Below the pieces are notes generated by a model. It was not told the origin of the DNA. It did not search any database and was given only the letters and a program-made list of their open reading frames with translations. The position numbers and the translations under genes are program-made. This document shows positions 1 through 10,790 of a stretch of 64,000 nt of DNA, in pieces (position 1 is the stretch's first letter; each line of letters starts with the position of its first letter). Where the stretch lies: the NCBI GenBank assembly GCA_023678885.1, contig CM042994.1:17269073-17333072 (forward strand). The letters are read 5' to 3'. Source of the DNA: Pogostemon cablin. Taxonomy: Eukaryota; Streptophyta; Magnoliopsida; Lamiales; Lamiaceae.

Positions 1-185
1 TTCTAAAAAAATTCTAATTGGGCTTAATTGGGCTGACCTTTTGGGCCATAAAAATAAATAATTAGGTTTTGGGCTTTCTAACAAAATCTAGTTGGGCTAA
101 GATAGGGCTGGCCTTTTGGGCCATAAAAATAAATAATTAGGTTTTGGGCTTTCTAACAAAAATATAGTTGGGCTAAGATATTATA
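1..185 (-). mobile_element. Left retrotransposon, 3' LTR (partial, cut by window edge)
   Basis: The reverse complement starts TATAATATC at 185 and matches the start of the 5' LTR at 7719 downwards. By eye I see one substitution and one 1-bp length difference over the 185 bp, so the insertion is fairly young. It carries two copies, and the start of a third, of a ~75-bp GCCCAA-rich repeat. The rest of this LTR and the target-site duplication lie outside the window. Confidence 0.9.
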
Positions 186-3100
186 AAGTATCCCCTCCTC
201 TAAAAAGTTTCGTCCTCGAAACATAAACGTACCTAGAGATGAAAAGAGATTTGGATGGTGTTGATGCATGACTGACTCTGGTTCCCATGTTTCTTCTTCA
301 ATTTGATCACTTCTCCATAGAACTCTCACCATAGGAATGGATTTGTTACGAAGCATTTTCTCTCGGCGATCTACAATTTGAACAGGTTGTACTTCGTACG
401 ATAGATTTTCCTTTAATACAACTGGGGATCTTTGAGCACGTGCGAAGGATCTGGTTCATATTTTCTAAGCATAGAGACATGGAAGACATCGTGAATCTTC
501 GACAATTCCGATGGTAGCTCAAGTCGATATGCAACACGACCAATCCTTTGCACGATCGTAAACGGGCCAATATACCTTGGACTCAACTTTCCTCGACGGC
601 GAAATCGCAACACGCCCTTCCATGGAGAAACTTTCAGAAAAACTTTGTCTCCTTCATTAAACTCCAAATCGCGCCTCCTATTATCTGCGTAGCTTTTCTG
701 TCGATCTTGCGCTGCCTTAAGTCTGTCTCGAATAAGTTGTATTTTTGCCTTCGCATCTTCGATTAGCTCTACTTGTTCGATTTGTCTCTCGCCAACCTCA
801 TCCCAAAAGAGTGGTGTTCGACACTATCGGCCATACAGAGCTTCGTACGGGGGCATTCCAATGCTTGAATGATAACTGTTGTTATAAGCGAACTCCACCA
901 AAGTCACGTACTTATCCCAGCTACCTCCCAAATTCAACACCACTGCACGTAGCATGTCTTCTAGTGTCTGTATAGTTCTCTCTGACTGTCCATCAGTCTG
1001 TGGATGAAACGAGGTACTGAATAGTAATTTTGTACCTAGCGCTTTCTGCAGACTAGGCCAAAAACGGGAAGTGAATCTTGGATCACGGTCAGATATGATT
1101 GACACTGGTACTCCGTGCAATCTCACGATCTCATCGACATATAACTTGGCAAGTTTCTCTAAAGATTCGTTAGTATGCACTGGAAGGAAATGTGCCGATT
1201 TCGTCAAACGATCGACAATGACCCAAATTGAGTCAAAACCCTTTTGGGTTCGAGGTAAACCAGAAACAAAATCCATTGTGACGTTTTCCCATTTCCACTC
1301 AGGAATAGGTAGTGGTTGAAGCATACCGGCTGGTTTTTGGTGTTCCGCTTTAATCTGTTGGCAGGATAAGCACTTTGATACAAATTCAGTAATGTCCCGT
1401 TTCATACCTGGCCACCAATAATGCTCCCGAAGTGTTCTGTACATTTTGGTACTACCAGGATGCATAGCATAGGCTGAAGAATGGGCTTCCTCAAGAATAG
1501 CTCTACGAACATCAAGTTCTGATGGAACACAAACACGATTTTTAAAAGTAAGAAGTCCATCATCCCGAATTCGAAATTCGGTTTCTTTTCCTTGATTTAG
1601 CTTTACAATCTTCTGTTGTAAATAAACATCGTGTGATTGTCTTTCTCGAATTTGCTCGAACAAGGTAGGTCTAACCTCGAATTTGGCGATTAAGGCAGAA
1701 TCATTAGACTTTTCACAATCGAGCGAAATGTGTAAAGATTTAAATTGCTCCAACATAGGAAGATAAAAAGATTGAATCGAAGCAAGTGAGGTAGAAGACT
1801 TTCTACTCAGAGCATCTGCAACAACGTTCGCCTTACCAGGATGATAATCGATGACTAAGTCATAGTCACTAATCAACTCCATCCATCGCCTTTGCCTGAG
1901 GTTGAGCTCCTTTTGGGTGGTGATATACTTTAAGCTCTTGTGATCAGTGAAAACCCGACAAGTTGCACCATACAGATAGTGCCTCCAGATCTTCAATGCA
2001 AAGACGATTGCAGCCAACTCTAAATCATGTGTAGGATAATTTTCTTCGTTCTTCTTCAATTGCCTTGAAGCGTAGGCAATAACCTTTCCTTCTTGCATGA
2101 GAACGCATCCTAATCCTTGTCTTGAGGCGTCGCTATAAATGGTAAATTCTCCAATCGCTGGGTCTGGCAATGCAAGAATAGGAGCTGAAACGAGTCGTCT
2201 TTTCAATTCTTGAAATGCTTCATCGCATTCTTCATTCCATTCAAATTTTACCCCTTTCCGAGTCAATTTAGTCAAAGATGAAGCCAATAACGAAAAGTCT
2301 TTGACAAACCGTCGATAATATCCAGCTAATCCCAGAAAACTACGAATCTCTGTCACGTTCTTTGGACGCTCCCAATCTAGTATAGCTTGAATCTTCATTG
2401 GATCGACGTAGATTCCTTCTTTAGAAATGTGATGACCCAAAAAGCTTACCTCGCGAAGCCAAAATTCACACTTCGAGAATTTAGCATAAAGCTGGTTTTC
2501 TCTGAGAATGTTCAGAGCAATTCTTAGATGATGAGAATGCTCGTCGTCCGATTTAGAATAAATAAGAATGTCATCAATGAAGATGATGACAAACTTATCT
2601 AAGCACGGCCGAAAGACCCGATTCATAAGATCCATAAAAGCTGCAGGAGCATTTGTAAGTCCAAAAGGCATAACACAAAATTCAAAATGACCGTATCTGG
2701 TTCGAAAAGCAGACTTAGGGATATCAGATTCCCTAATCTTGAGTTGGTGATAACCGGATCGCAAATCAATTTTTGAGAACACAGTTGCTCCTTGTAATTG
2801 ATCAAACAGATCATCGATTCTTGGAAGAGGATATTTGTTCTTAATTGTCACCTTGTTCAATTGACGGTAGTCAACACATAGGCGAAGTGATCCATCTTTC
2901 TTCTTGACAAAAAGAACTGGAGCACCCCACGGAGATGTGCTAGGTCGTATGAACCCCTTCTCCAATAATTCCCCAAGTTGTGTCTGGAGTTCCTTGAGCT
3001 CAGCAGGCGACATTCGATATGGAGTAATCGATATAGGTGTGATTCCAGGAAGTACGTCAATGGAAAAATCAATCTCTCGATTCGGAGGTTGTCCTGGTAA

Positions 3101-3624
3101 GTCTTCGGGAAAGACATCAGGAAATTCATTCACGATTGGGATGTCATCTAGTTTAGTTTCAGAAAGAGAAGTATCGATGACAAATGCCAAGAATGCCTCA
3201 CAACCCTTACGCATTAATTTATGCGCAGTCAACATTGAAATAAAAGAGAGGGATCTCGTTTGAAGTTTACCTTCAAAAACAAGTTCTGAGAATCCTGGTC
3301 TACGAAAAATAACAAGCTTCTCGTGGCAATCGAGAATTGCATGATGAGAAGAAAGCCAATCCATGCCAAGAATAACATCAAGATCAATCAAAGGCAATGG
3401 TATCAATTCAGCCTCTAAAATGACATCTTTGATCTTCAATGGACAACCAAGGAATACCGAATCACGAATTAGACGCTCTCCAAGAGGGGTATGAACGATG
3501 ATTCCAGGTGACAAATGAGAGATAGGATAATCTAAGATCGAAGTAAGATCATCTCGGATATAAGACCTATCAGAACCTGGGTCAAATAAAGCGTAGACCT
3601 GATGGTCTCCCACAAACACATGGC
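153..3624 (-). pseudogene. pol: Ty3/gypsy chromovirus pol (PR-RT-RNaseH-INT-chromodomain), two disabling changes
   Basis: Polyprotein for reverse transcription and integration. Counting from the codon at 3619, the order is: protease motif DPG at residues 13-15, then a YALF/DPGSD context; reverse transcriptase with KKKDGSLRLCVDYRQLN and catalytic FIDD at 347-350 (2570-2581); RNase H with YSDAS (D497); integrase zinc finger with CLSCQQ; and integrase core D783, D844, E880, a canonical DD35E. After these come a GPF-type module (YIGPF) and a chromodomain-like tail (VRVLWRSDQIEEETWEPE). Two breaks are seen. A TAG at 824-826 stops the frame just after the integrase core, where the right copy has a lysine codon. 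A run of four bases at 424-427, where the right copy has five, shifts the frame ahead of the chromodomain. The final frame stops at 153, inside the LTR. The upstream limit assumes the splice acceptor discussed separately. Module order and tail fit the Tekay/Del lineage. Confidence 0.93.
189..201 (-). other. Polypurine tract, left retrotransposon
   Basis: On the minus strand this reads AGAGGAGGGGATA and ends 3 bases before the 3' LTR. It is the expected plus-strand primer of an LTR retrotransposon. The equivalent in the right copy is at 45018-45028. Confidence 0.75.
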
Positions 3625-3764
3625 CTAAAGAAGCAATATTAGGTGAGATTGTGATTTAAAAATTCGGAAAGATAGAATTTCTTACGAATGTTTTATTCGT
3701 AATCAAGTGGCATAACAAGGCGGGGTTAGATTTAGCATGTGAAAATACTCAGATTATAAATTAC
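3625..3764 (-). other. Candidate GT-AG intron (or spacer) between gag and pol
   Basis: The gag frame ends in TAA at 3754-3756 and pol lies in a different frame. On the minus strand the sequence at the gag end reads ACAG then GTAATT (donor GT at 3764-3763). Upstream of pol it reads CTAATATTGCTTCTTTAG (acceptor AG at 3626-3625), with a CTAAT branch-like motif and a pyrimidine-rich stretch. Removing these 140 bases would leave one nucleotide of gag codon 480 to be completed by two nucleotides at 3624-3623, keeping the frame into pol. The segment is AT-rich and has stops in both the gag and pol frames. The sequence shows the motifs and the phase; splicing itself is inference. The alternative is a disabling insertion or a normal untranslated spacer. 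Confidence 0.5.
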
Positions 3765-5202
3765 CTGTCACAACCTTCGGATCTGAGCGAGCCTCTTCCT
3801 GGGAAATATGAAATACTCTAGTTTGCTTCCTTCCTTGCATAGGTGATTGAGTACTAGGGCCGCTTGAGGCATCGGGCACTCTGGTAACTGCAGATCGAGT
3901 ATCTCTGGGTGTAGAATATGTTAGTTTACCACGAAGCTGACCAGAACCCTGACTGCTCGTTCCCATAAGCTGAGGACAAGAACTTCGCATATGCCCCGGC
4001 TGTCGACACTGAAAACATACTTGAGGAGCCTTACAGGGGCCGTCATGATATTTTAGGCAATTCTGGCACTTGCGATTTTCACCAACCGATCCCGAGACAT
4101 TGCTCCCGCCTCTACCAAACTGCTCCCGAGGTTGAGGTAAACTAATAGATACCGAACTTGGTGCACCACGCGAAGATCCCACACCCCTATACACCTTCGA
4201 TGCATTTCCTGGAAATGCGCTCCCTTGCCTTTTCTTTTGAGATTGTTCTGCAAGCTTATGTCTCGCCTGAACTAAACCTTCTACCCTCAGGGCTTCTTCT
4301 ACGAGATCGTCAAGACTCTCGTACTTGTCTCCAGACTTGATGCGATCTCGAATATTTAAATTAAGACCATCTTCAAATCTCTTGCATAAGTCTCTCGTCG
4401 TATATGACTCAGGAGCGAATTCTCGCAATTCCAGAAATTTGCTTTCGTACTCCACGACCGACATAATGCCTTGAAATAGGTTGAAGAACTCCTTTCTCTT
4501 TTGATCCTTGATGTACTGAGAGAAGTATCGATCTTTGAATCGTTCCACAAAGATAGCCCACGTAATAATAACCAAAGATGTCTCTTTTAGATTCTGCCAC
4601 CATCGTCGTGCATCTGGGCCTAACAGTTTGGTTGCAATGACCACACGATAACATTCTTCAATCATCAAAGTGTCAAAGGTCTCTGTAATCTCCTTTAACC
4701 ATGCCCCCGCTTTAGAAACATCTCTTGCACCGTCAAATTTCGATGTCCCCATGTTTTCAACTGCTTTCACCAAATCAGGTATAAAAAGTGCACCTCGAGA
4801 AGTAGAACCTCCTAAAGCCATTTCTGGAGTAAAAACTGGTACATTAGTTGTAGGTTGAATCGATTCATTAGCATGAAGAACCTCTTCAGTGACAGTCGTA
4901 GTTGTATGAGCAGTTGTAGGTGGTGGAACACCATGTATTCGAATGTGATCATAATACAATTGGTACTGCTCGGGTGTCATCATGTGCTCAACCCGCAACT
5001 GGGCTCGTGGTTGCTCTACTTGGAAAACCGGCACCCTATGATCAGAATTGATAGGGTCCGTAGCCGTCGGAGGAACGGCATGATCAGAAAAAACATGTCC
5101 TCGAGGTCCACGAGGAACAGAAGAGAGTAGAGGACTCGGAGGATCACGAGGAGCGTGTCCTCGACCTCGACCTCGACCTCGACGACGAACTGGAGGTGCC
5201 AT
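3754..5202 (-). CDS. gag: Ty3/gypsy chromovirus Gag
   Basis: Uninterrupted 482-residue ORF. Gag forms the cytoplasmic virus-like particle that packages element RNA. Residues 1-20 are Arg/Gly-rich (RRRGRGRGRG) and about 20-130 are low-complexity and proline-rich. About 150-310 fits the plant retrotransposon gag domain, with GPDARRWW, FKDRYF and the Tekay-like CKRFEDGL stretch. The C-terminal part has a CQNCLKYHDGPC motif (379-390) followed by a classical CCHC knuckle, C396-C399-H404-C409, for RNA binding. The start is the first ATG about 130 bases after the primer-binding site. It ends in VVTG-N-L-stop. The protease region follows in another frame, so either the two proteins are separate or the candidate intron at 3625-3764 joins them. 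The right element has lost gag. Confidence 0.88.
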   Translation of the reverse strand: MAPPVRRRGRGRGRGHAPRDPPSPLLSSVPRGPRGHVFSDHAVPPTATDPINSDHRVPVFQVEQPRAQLRVEHMMTPEQYQLYYDHIRIHGVPPPTTAHTTTTVTEEVLHANESIQPTTNVPVFTPEMALGGSTSRGALFIPDLVKAVENMGTSKFDGARDVSKAGAWLKEITETFDTLMIEECYRVVIATKLLGPDARRWWQNLKETSLVIITWAIFVERFKDRYFSQYIKDQKRKEFFNLFQGIMSVVEYESKFLELREFAPESYTTRDLCKRFEDGLNLNIRDRIKSGDKYESLDDLVEEALRVEGLVQARHKLAEQSQKKRQGSAFPGNASKVYRGVGSSRGAPSSVSISLPQPREQFGRGGSNVSGSVGENRKCQNCLKYHDGPCKAPQVCFQCRQPGHMRSSCPQLMGTSSQGSGQLRGKLTYSTPRDTRSAVTRVPDASSGPSTQSPMQGRKQTRVFHISQEEARSDPKVVTGNL

Positions 5203-5330
5203 AATGACTGAAAGGAAGAAAGGAAAGAAAATGCAAGGTCAACATCAAAGTAATACGATACCTTAGGATGACATAGAAACAAAGTTGGACTCATTGGCTC
5301 GACTCAAAAAGAATGAGAATCATAAAATCA

Positions 5331-5343
5331 GGCTCTGATACCA
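5331..5343 (-). other. Primer-binding site, initiator tRNA-Met type
   Basis: The minus strand reads TGGTATCAGAGCC, complementary to the 3' end of plant initiator tRNA-Met. It lies 7 bases inside the 5' LTR end (GTGACA at 5356-5351), where minus-strand DNA synthesis of an LTR retrotransposon starts. It fixes the element's orientation as minus. Confidence 0.9.
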
Positions 5344-6284
5344 AGAAAGTTGTCACGCCCCGACCCCAGACAGAACGCGACAACCGCCACGTTAACCATA
5401 AATTTTGCAGAATGGGTGCACTCCACTCCACAAAGTTTATAGAAAACGTAAGGCTTGCTATCAAGTACCTGTAGAACTGAACAACTGATAACAACGGGTA
5501 CAACCCGAGGACATCATCTCATAAAGTATCAACAAGGATTTACAAAGGTACAAAATACAACGGTGTAACTTAGTTTAAAGAAAATATACATGAACGATAT
5601 AACATCGCGAAGGTACAAAAAGAACATCAAGGGGGTCACCAAATATAAACTATACAATCTCGCCAATGAATCCGTCAAGTTACATAAAAGAGGAAGTACC
5701 CAAAACACGGATTGGATGACGAGCAAACGATAGGCAAACCTCCAACCAAAACGATATCAACAGCCTGAAAAGGAAAGAATGATGGGGGTGAGCAAAACCA
5801 CTAGCTCAGTGAGGTGATAAGCCGGTCACCCCGACCCTTATACGAAGCATGTATTCCACTCGCGGTTCATAACATAAAATCCCACATTTCGTCTCACAAT
5901 AACTATTTCTCACTCAGTGTACATATAAATGAAAATAAAAACCTTAGTGCACATTTACGAATAACACAATTTGTTCAAACAACATGTTATCACAAAAAAG
6001 ACGCGTGGGTAGTCAATATCCTCCTCGAACTGAGCTCTCCGTCGAGATACAGTCCAAGCCCGTCACCGTTACTCTAGATAAAATGCACATTAATATTCTT
6101 TCTCAACGCCAAGTGCTAAAGTTCACAATTCAATATCGACTGAATACTTGAAATGATCAAACATATAAACATATATGACATGCATGTCCCACACCGGTGA
6201 CGTTGACTGAGCCTATAATAGACTAATCCATCTAACGATCACCCTCCAGAGTTCAGTATTTGGCAAATGGACAGGTGCCCCGTT

Positions 6285-6420
6285 AGATCTAACTCACGCG
6301 GGTTTGCCAATCCCGGGCAACTTGGTTGTCACTCTAACTCACCCGAACCGCGACAATTCGGGCTACTTAATCAATGTCGCTCCAACTCACCCGAACCGTG
6401 ACCAATTCGGGCTACTTAAC
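6285..6420 (-). repeat. Degenerate ~49-bp tandem repeat inside left 5' LTR
   Basis: Three degenerate copies of a unit built around GCCCGAATT and GGTTCGGGTGAGTT (minus strand). The same structure appears in the right 3' LTR at 46258-46390, so it belongs to the LTR and not to the insertion site. Confidence 0.75.
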
Positions 6421-6830
6421 CTTGGTACCAGGCATACATATGCATGTGCATCATAAGATGAATAACGACTCAAGTTAGAGTCTTAATAGCACATAAGAAT
6501 AACCAGAAATCAATTCTCAAATAATTCACAACAAATGTTATCAGATACCGAGCCGGCAAGACTCTTCAACATAAGTTAAAATCAATAATACTCATAAAAT
6601 GGCTAACAGGACTCTAACTAGAGAAATCGAGCCAACCAGGCTCTTTACCACATAACACAATACCAAATAATTTTCTTATCAATTAACTAAAACTAAAATA
6701 AATGCACATTTATCGAGGGTCCACACTTCCCACAAGAGAAGGCGTTCCCGAATTATCAACTCACAAGGAAGTGATTAACTCTCTCCGGAATCTGAAGTCG
6801 GTTCCTTGCTCTTCGTCGATGGTTCTTTAC

Positions 6831-7313
6831 CTAGAAAGGAGATGAGCAATTAAAGACAAATTAAATATAACTAACTATTAGTGGTAACATCCCTTTCATT
6901 GCTAAAAACAAATCCTAATCGATTTCGAACGAGTCGATATTAAATAAAAAATAGTATGTAACTCCTTAACATCAGTTCCCAATCCCACATAACCCGTTTC
7001 AATACATTAACTAGACGAAACGATAGAAAATAAGTTTGAATTCGACATAAAAATTCTGAAATTTTCCTGCTAGCGGCAGTTTACGAGAAAAAATCATAAC
7101 TAATTGTAGAATAATCAGATTGAGGCGTTTCAAGTGGCTACGGAAAGCTAACGAGTTCAGCTACGTACAGAAATTAAGTTTGCAAAGTTTCAAGGGCAAT
7201 AGCTATCTCAAAATCAGTTCGAACAGTCTGCAAATTACCCACATACCAAAAAGAAAAACCCCACAAAATTACAAAATTATGGAAGAAGGAAGCTTAATTC
7301 ACACACCACTTAC
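6831..7313 (-). other. Intron-like interval in LTR leader (left copy)
   Basis: The donor-like sequence GAG|GTAAGT (GT at 7313-7312) and acceptor-like CTCCTTTCTAG (AG at 6832-6831) bound 483 bases downstream of the TATA-like box. The same boundaries occur in the right 3' LTR (45435-45915). The donor matches the plant consensus strongly. That it is spliced is inference. Confidence 0.3.
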
Positions 7314-7462
7314 CTCAAAACAACTTAAAAACCACCTAGGATGAGGGTTGTAAGGGAGAATTTGGTCAACAAGGGTTTCTCCTCTTCCTCTCTTCTTTCC
7401 CCTCTTTTGCTTTTCTTCTCCCGTTCTTCTCTCTCTCTTTTTTTTTAACTTTAGTCTTACTA

Positions 7463-7470
7463 ATTATATA
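7463..7470 (-). promoter_or_regulatory. TATA-like box in left 5' LTR
   Basis: TATATAAT on the minus strand, about 250 bases inside the LTR and followed by a purine-rich leader. It is conserved at 41902-41909 and 45281-45288 in the right element. Likely the retrotransposon promoter, judged only by motif and position. Confidence 0.35.
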
Positions 7471-7499
7471 TTAGGCCATTTAAGTGGGCTGAAACTTTG

Positions 7500-7711
7500 G
7501 GCCACAAAATAAATAAATAAATAAGTTTGGGCTTTCTAAAAAAATTCTAATTGGGCTTAATTGGGCTGACCATTTGGGCCATAAAAATAAATAATTAGGT
7601 TTTGGGCTTTCTAACAAAAATCTAGTTGGGCTAAGATAGGGCTGGCCTTTTGGGCCATAAAAATAAATAATTAGGTTTTGGGCTTTCTAACAAAAATATA
7701 GTTGGGCTAAG
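7500..7711 (-). repeat. ~75-bp tandem repeats at start of left 5' LTR (three copies)
   Basis: Three head-to-tail copies with alternating GCCCAA blocks and (TTTA)n-rich stretches. They correspond to the repeats at 41660-41880 and 45040-45260 in the right element. They sit upstream of the TATA-like box, where LTR enhancer repeats usually lie. Confidence 0.8.
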
Positions 7712-8591
7712 ATATTATATATACTCCTTATCATGATGCTCATTTTCTTCATCATTATGCATATTTTCTAAATCATGATGCATATTTACTTAATCACGAT
7801 GCTCATTTTCTTCATTATAATGCTCATTTTCTTCATAACGATGCTCATTTTCTTCATCATGATGCTAAATTTCTTCATCACGATGCTCATTTTCTTCATC
7901 TTGATGCTCAATTTCTTCATCATGATGCTCATTTTCTTCATCTTGATGCATATTTTCATCATCATGATGCTCATTTTCATCATCACGATGCTCATTTTCT
8001 TCATCATGATGCTTATTTTCTTTACCATGATGCATATTTTCTTCATCAAGATGCTAATTTTTTCATCATGACGCTCATTTTGTTTTTCATGATGCATATT
8101 TTCTTCATCATTATGCATATTTTCTTCATCAAGATTCTAAATTTCTTCATCATGGTGCTCATTTTCTTCATCATGATACTTATTTTCTTTACCATGATGC
8201 AGATTTTCTTCGTGATGATTATTATTTTCTTCATCATAATGCATATTTTCTTCATCGTGATAAATATTTTCTTTATCACGATGCATATTTTCTTCATCTT
8301 GATGCTCATTTTATTCTTCATGACGCTCATTTCCGTCATCATGATGCCCATTTCCTTCATCATAATGCTCATTTTCTTCATCATGATGCATAATTTCTTC
8401 ATCATGACGCTCATTTTCCTCATCATGATACATATTTTCTTCACCGTGATGCTCATTTACTTCATCGCGATGCTTATTTCCTCCATCGTGATGCTCATTT
8501 TATTCATCAAGATGCATATTTTCTTCATCATGATACACATTTTCTTCATCATGATTTTATTTTCTTCATCATGATGCACATTTTCTTCATC

Positions 8592-10366
8592 ATGAGGCTC
8601 ATTTTTTATCATGATGCATATTTTCTACATCATGTTTCACATTTTCTTCGTCATGATATTCATTTCCTTAATCATGATGCCAATTTCATTCATCATGATG
8701 CTCATTTTCTTTATCACAATGTTCATTTTCTTAATCATGATGAATATTTTCTTCATCATGATGCTCATTTTCTTCATCATGATGCATATTTTATTCATCG
8801 CGATGCTCATTTTCTTCATCATAATGCTAATATTCTTCATCATGATTCTAAATTTTTTCATCGTGATGCTCATTTTCTTCATCTTGATGCATATTTTCTT
8901 CATCATGATGCATATTTTATTCATCATGATGCATATTTTCTTGTTCACGTTGCATATTTTCTTCACCATGATGCATATTACTTCACCATGATCCTCATTT
9001 TCTTCATCATGACGCTCATTTTATTCATCATGATGCATATTTTCTTCATCATGATGCATATTTTATTCATATTTCATCATGGTGCTCAATTTCTTCATCA
9101 TGATGCTCATTTGCTTTATCATGATGCATATTTTCTTCAACATGACAGTCATTTTCTTCATCATGATGCTCAATTTCTTCATCATGATGCTCATTTTCTT
9201 CATCATGATGAATATTTTCTTCATCATGATGTTCATTTTCTTCATCATGACGCTCATCTTTTTCATCTTGATGCTCATTTTCTTCATCATGATGCATATT
9301 TTCTTCATCATGATGCATATTTTAGTTATCATGTTGCACATTTTCTTCATCCTGATGCTCATTTTATTCAACATGGTGCTCATTTCCTTTATCGTGAAGC
9401 TCATTTTCTTCATAATGTTGCATATTTTCTTCCTCATGATGCATATGTTCTTCATCATGAAGCTCATTTCCTTCATCATGATACACATTTTCTTCATCAT
9501 GATTTTCATTTTCTTCATCATGATGCACATTTTCTTCATCATGAGGCTCATTTTTTATCATGATGCATATTTTCTACATCATGTTTCACATTTTCTTCGT
9601 CATGATAGTCATTTCCTTAATCATGATGCCAATTTCATTCATCATGATACTCATTTTCTTTATCACAATGTTCATTTTCTTAATCATGATGCATATTTTC
9701 TTCATCATGATGCTCATTTTCTTCATCATGATGCATATTTTATTCATCGCGATGCTCATTTTCTTCATCATAATGTTAATTTTCTTCATCATGAATCTAA
9801 ACTTTTTCATCGTGATGCTCATTTTCTTCATCTTGATGCATATTTTCTTTATCATGATGCATATTTTCTTCACCATGATGCATATTACTTCACCATGATC
9901 CTCATTTTCTTCATCATGACGCTCATTTTATTCATCATGATGCATATTTTCTTCATCATGATGCATATTTTATTCATATTTCATCATGGTGCTCAATTTC
10001 TTCATCATGATGCTCTTTTGCTTTATCATGATGCATATTTTCTTCAACATGATGGTCATTTTCTTCATCATGATGCTCAATTTCTTCATCATGATGCTCA
10101 TTTTCTTCATCATGATGAATATTTTCTTCATCATGATGTTCATTTTCTTCATCATGACGCTCATCTTTTTCATCTTGATGCTCATTTTCTTCATCATGAT
10201 GCATATTTTCTTCATCATGATGCATATTTTCGTTATCATGTTGCACATTTTCTTCATCCTGATGCTCATTTTATTCAACATGGTGCTCATTTCCTTTATC
10301 GTGATGCTCATTTTCTTCATAATGTTGCATATTTTCTTCCTCATGACGCATATGTTCTTCATCATG
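8592..10366 (+). repeat. Higher-order repeat doublet (949 bp, first locus)
   Basis: The marker ATGAGGCTCATTTTTTATC occurs at 8592 and again at 9541, an offset of 949 bp. Many rare variant units follow in the same order in both halves (for example TTTCACATTTTCTTCGTC and ATTACTTCACCATGATCC). The second half diverges after about 10366. The same doublet with the same 949-bp offset recurs at 14564 and 15513. Confidence 0.85.
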
Positions 10367-10790
10367 AAGCTCATTTCCTACATCATGATGCTCATTTTCT
10401 TCATCATGATACTTAATTTCTTCATCATGATGCTCATTTTCTTCATCAGGATGCACATTTTCTTTATCATGAAGCTCATTTTCTTTATCATGATGCTCAT
10501 TTTCTTCATCTTGACATTCATTTTCTTCATCATAATGCTCATTTTCTTCATAATGATGCACATGTTCTTCATCATGAAGCTCATTTCCAACATCATGATG
10601 CTCATTTTCTTCATCATGATGCTTAATTTCTTCATCATGATGCTCATTTTCTTCATCAGGATGCATATTTTCTTTATCATGAAGCTCATTTTCTTTATCA
10701 TGATGCTCATTTTCTTCATCTTGACGTTCATTTTCTTCATCATGATGCATATTTTCTTAATCATCGTGATGTTTATTTCCTTCATCGGGA
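10366..10790 (+). repeat. 210-bp (10-unit) tandem duplication
   Basis: The variant run TTCATCAGGATGCA occurs at about 10445 and 10655, exactly 210 bp or ten 21-bp units apart, with matching neighbours. The equivalent places at about 16.4, 24.8, 37.7 and 55.0 kb have only one copy, so this duplication is local and recent. Confidence 0.75.

Larger units (their letters stand above)
5351..7719 (-). mobile_element. Left retrotransposon, 5' LTR (2369 bp)
   Basis: The minus strand begins TATAATATC at 7719 and ends GGCGTGACA at 5351, next to the primer-binding site. It matches the 2292-bp right 3' LTR along its length. The termini are TA...CA rather than the usual TG...CA. Contents: three ~75-bp GCCCAA-rich tandem repeats (about 7500-7711), a TATATAAT box (7463-7470), a purine-rich leader with long A and GA runs (about 7375-7450), a GT-AG intron-like interval (6831-7313), and a degenerate ~49-bp tandem repeat (about 6285-6420). 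Short ORFs inside are not conserved as proteins and I do not call them genes. Confidence 0.92.

Noticed and set aside
2904..3263. Plus-strand ORF of 119 codons over the left RT region (and its mirror at 42027-42314)
   Set aside because: Antisense shadow of the pol reading frame, explained by pol codon structure.
4855..5130. Plus-strand ORFs over gag (4158-4340, 4670-4858, 4855-5130)
   Set aside because: Antisense shadows of gag with no recognisable domain.
5814..6077. Small ORFs in LTRs (5529-5726, 5814-6077, 7120-7344 and the right counterparts 46602-46862, 46875-47147, 45404-45628)
   Set aside because: They occur in both LTR copies only because the LTR itself is copied. Their frames carry differences that do not look constrained, and no domain is seen.
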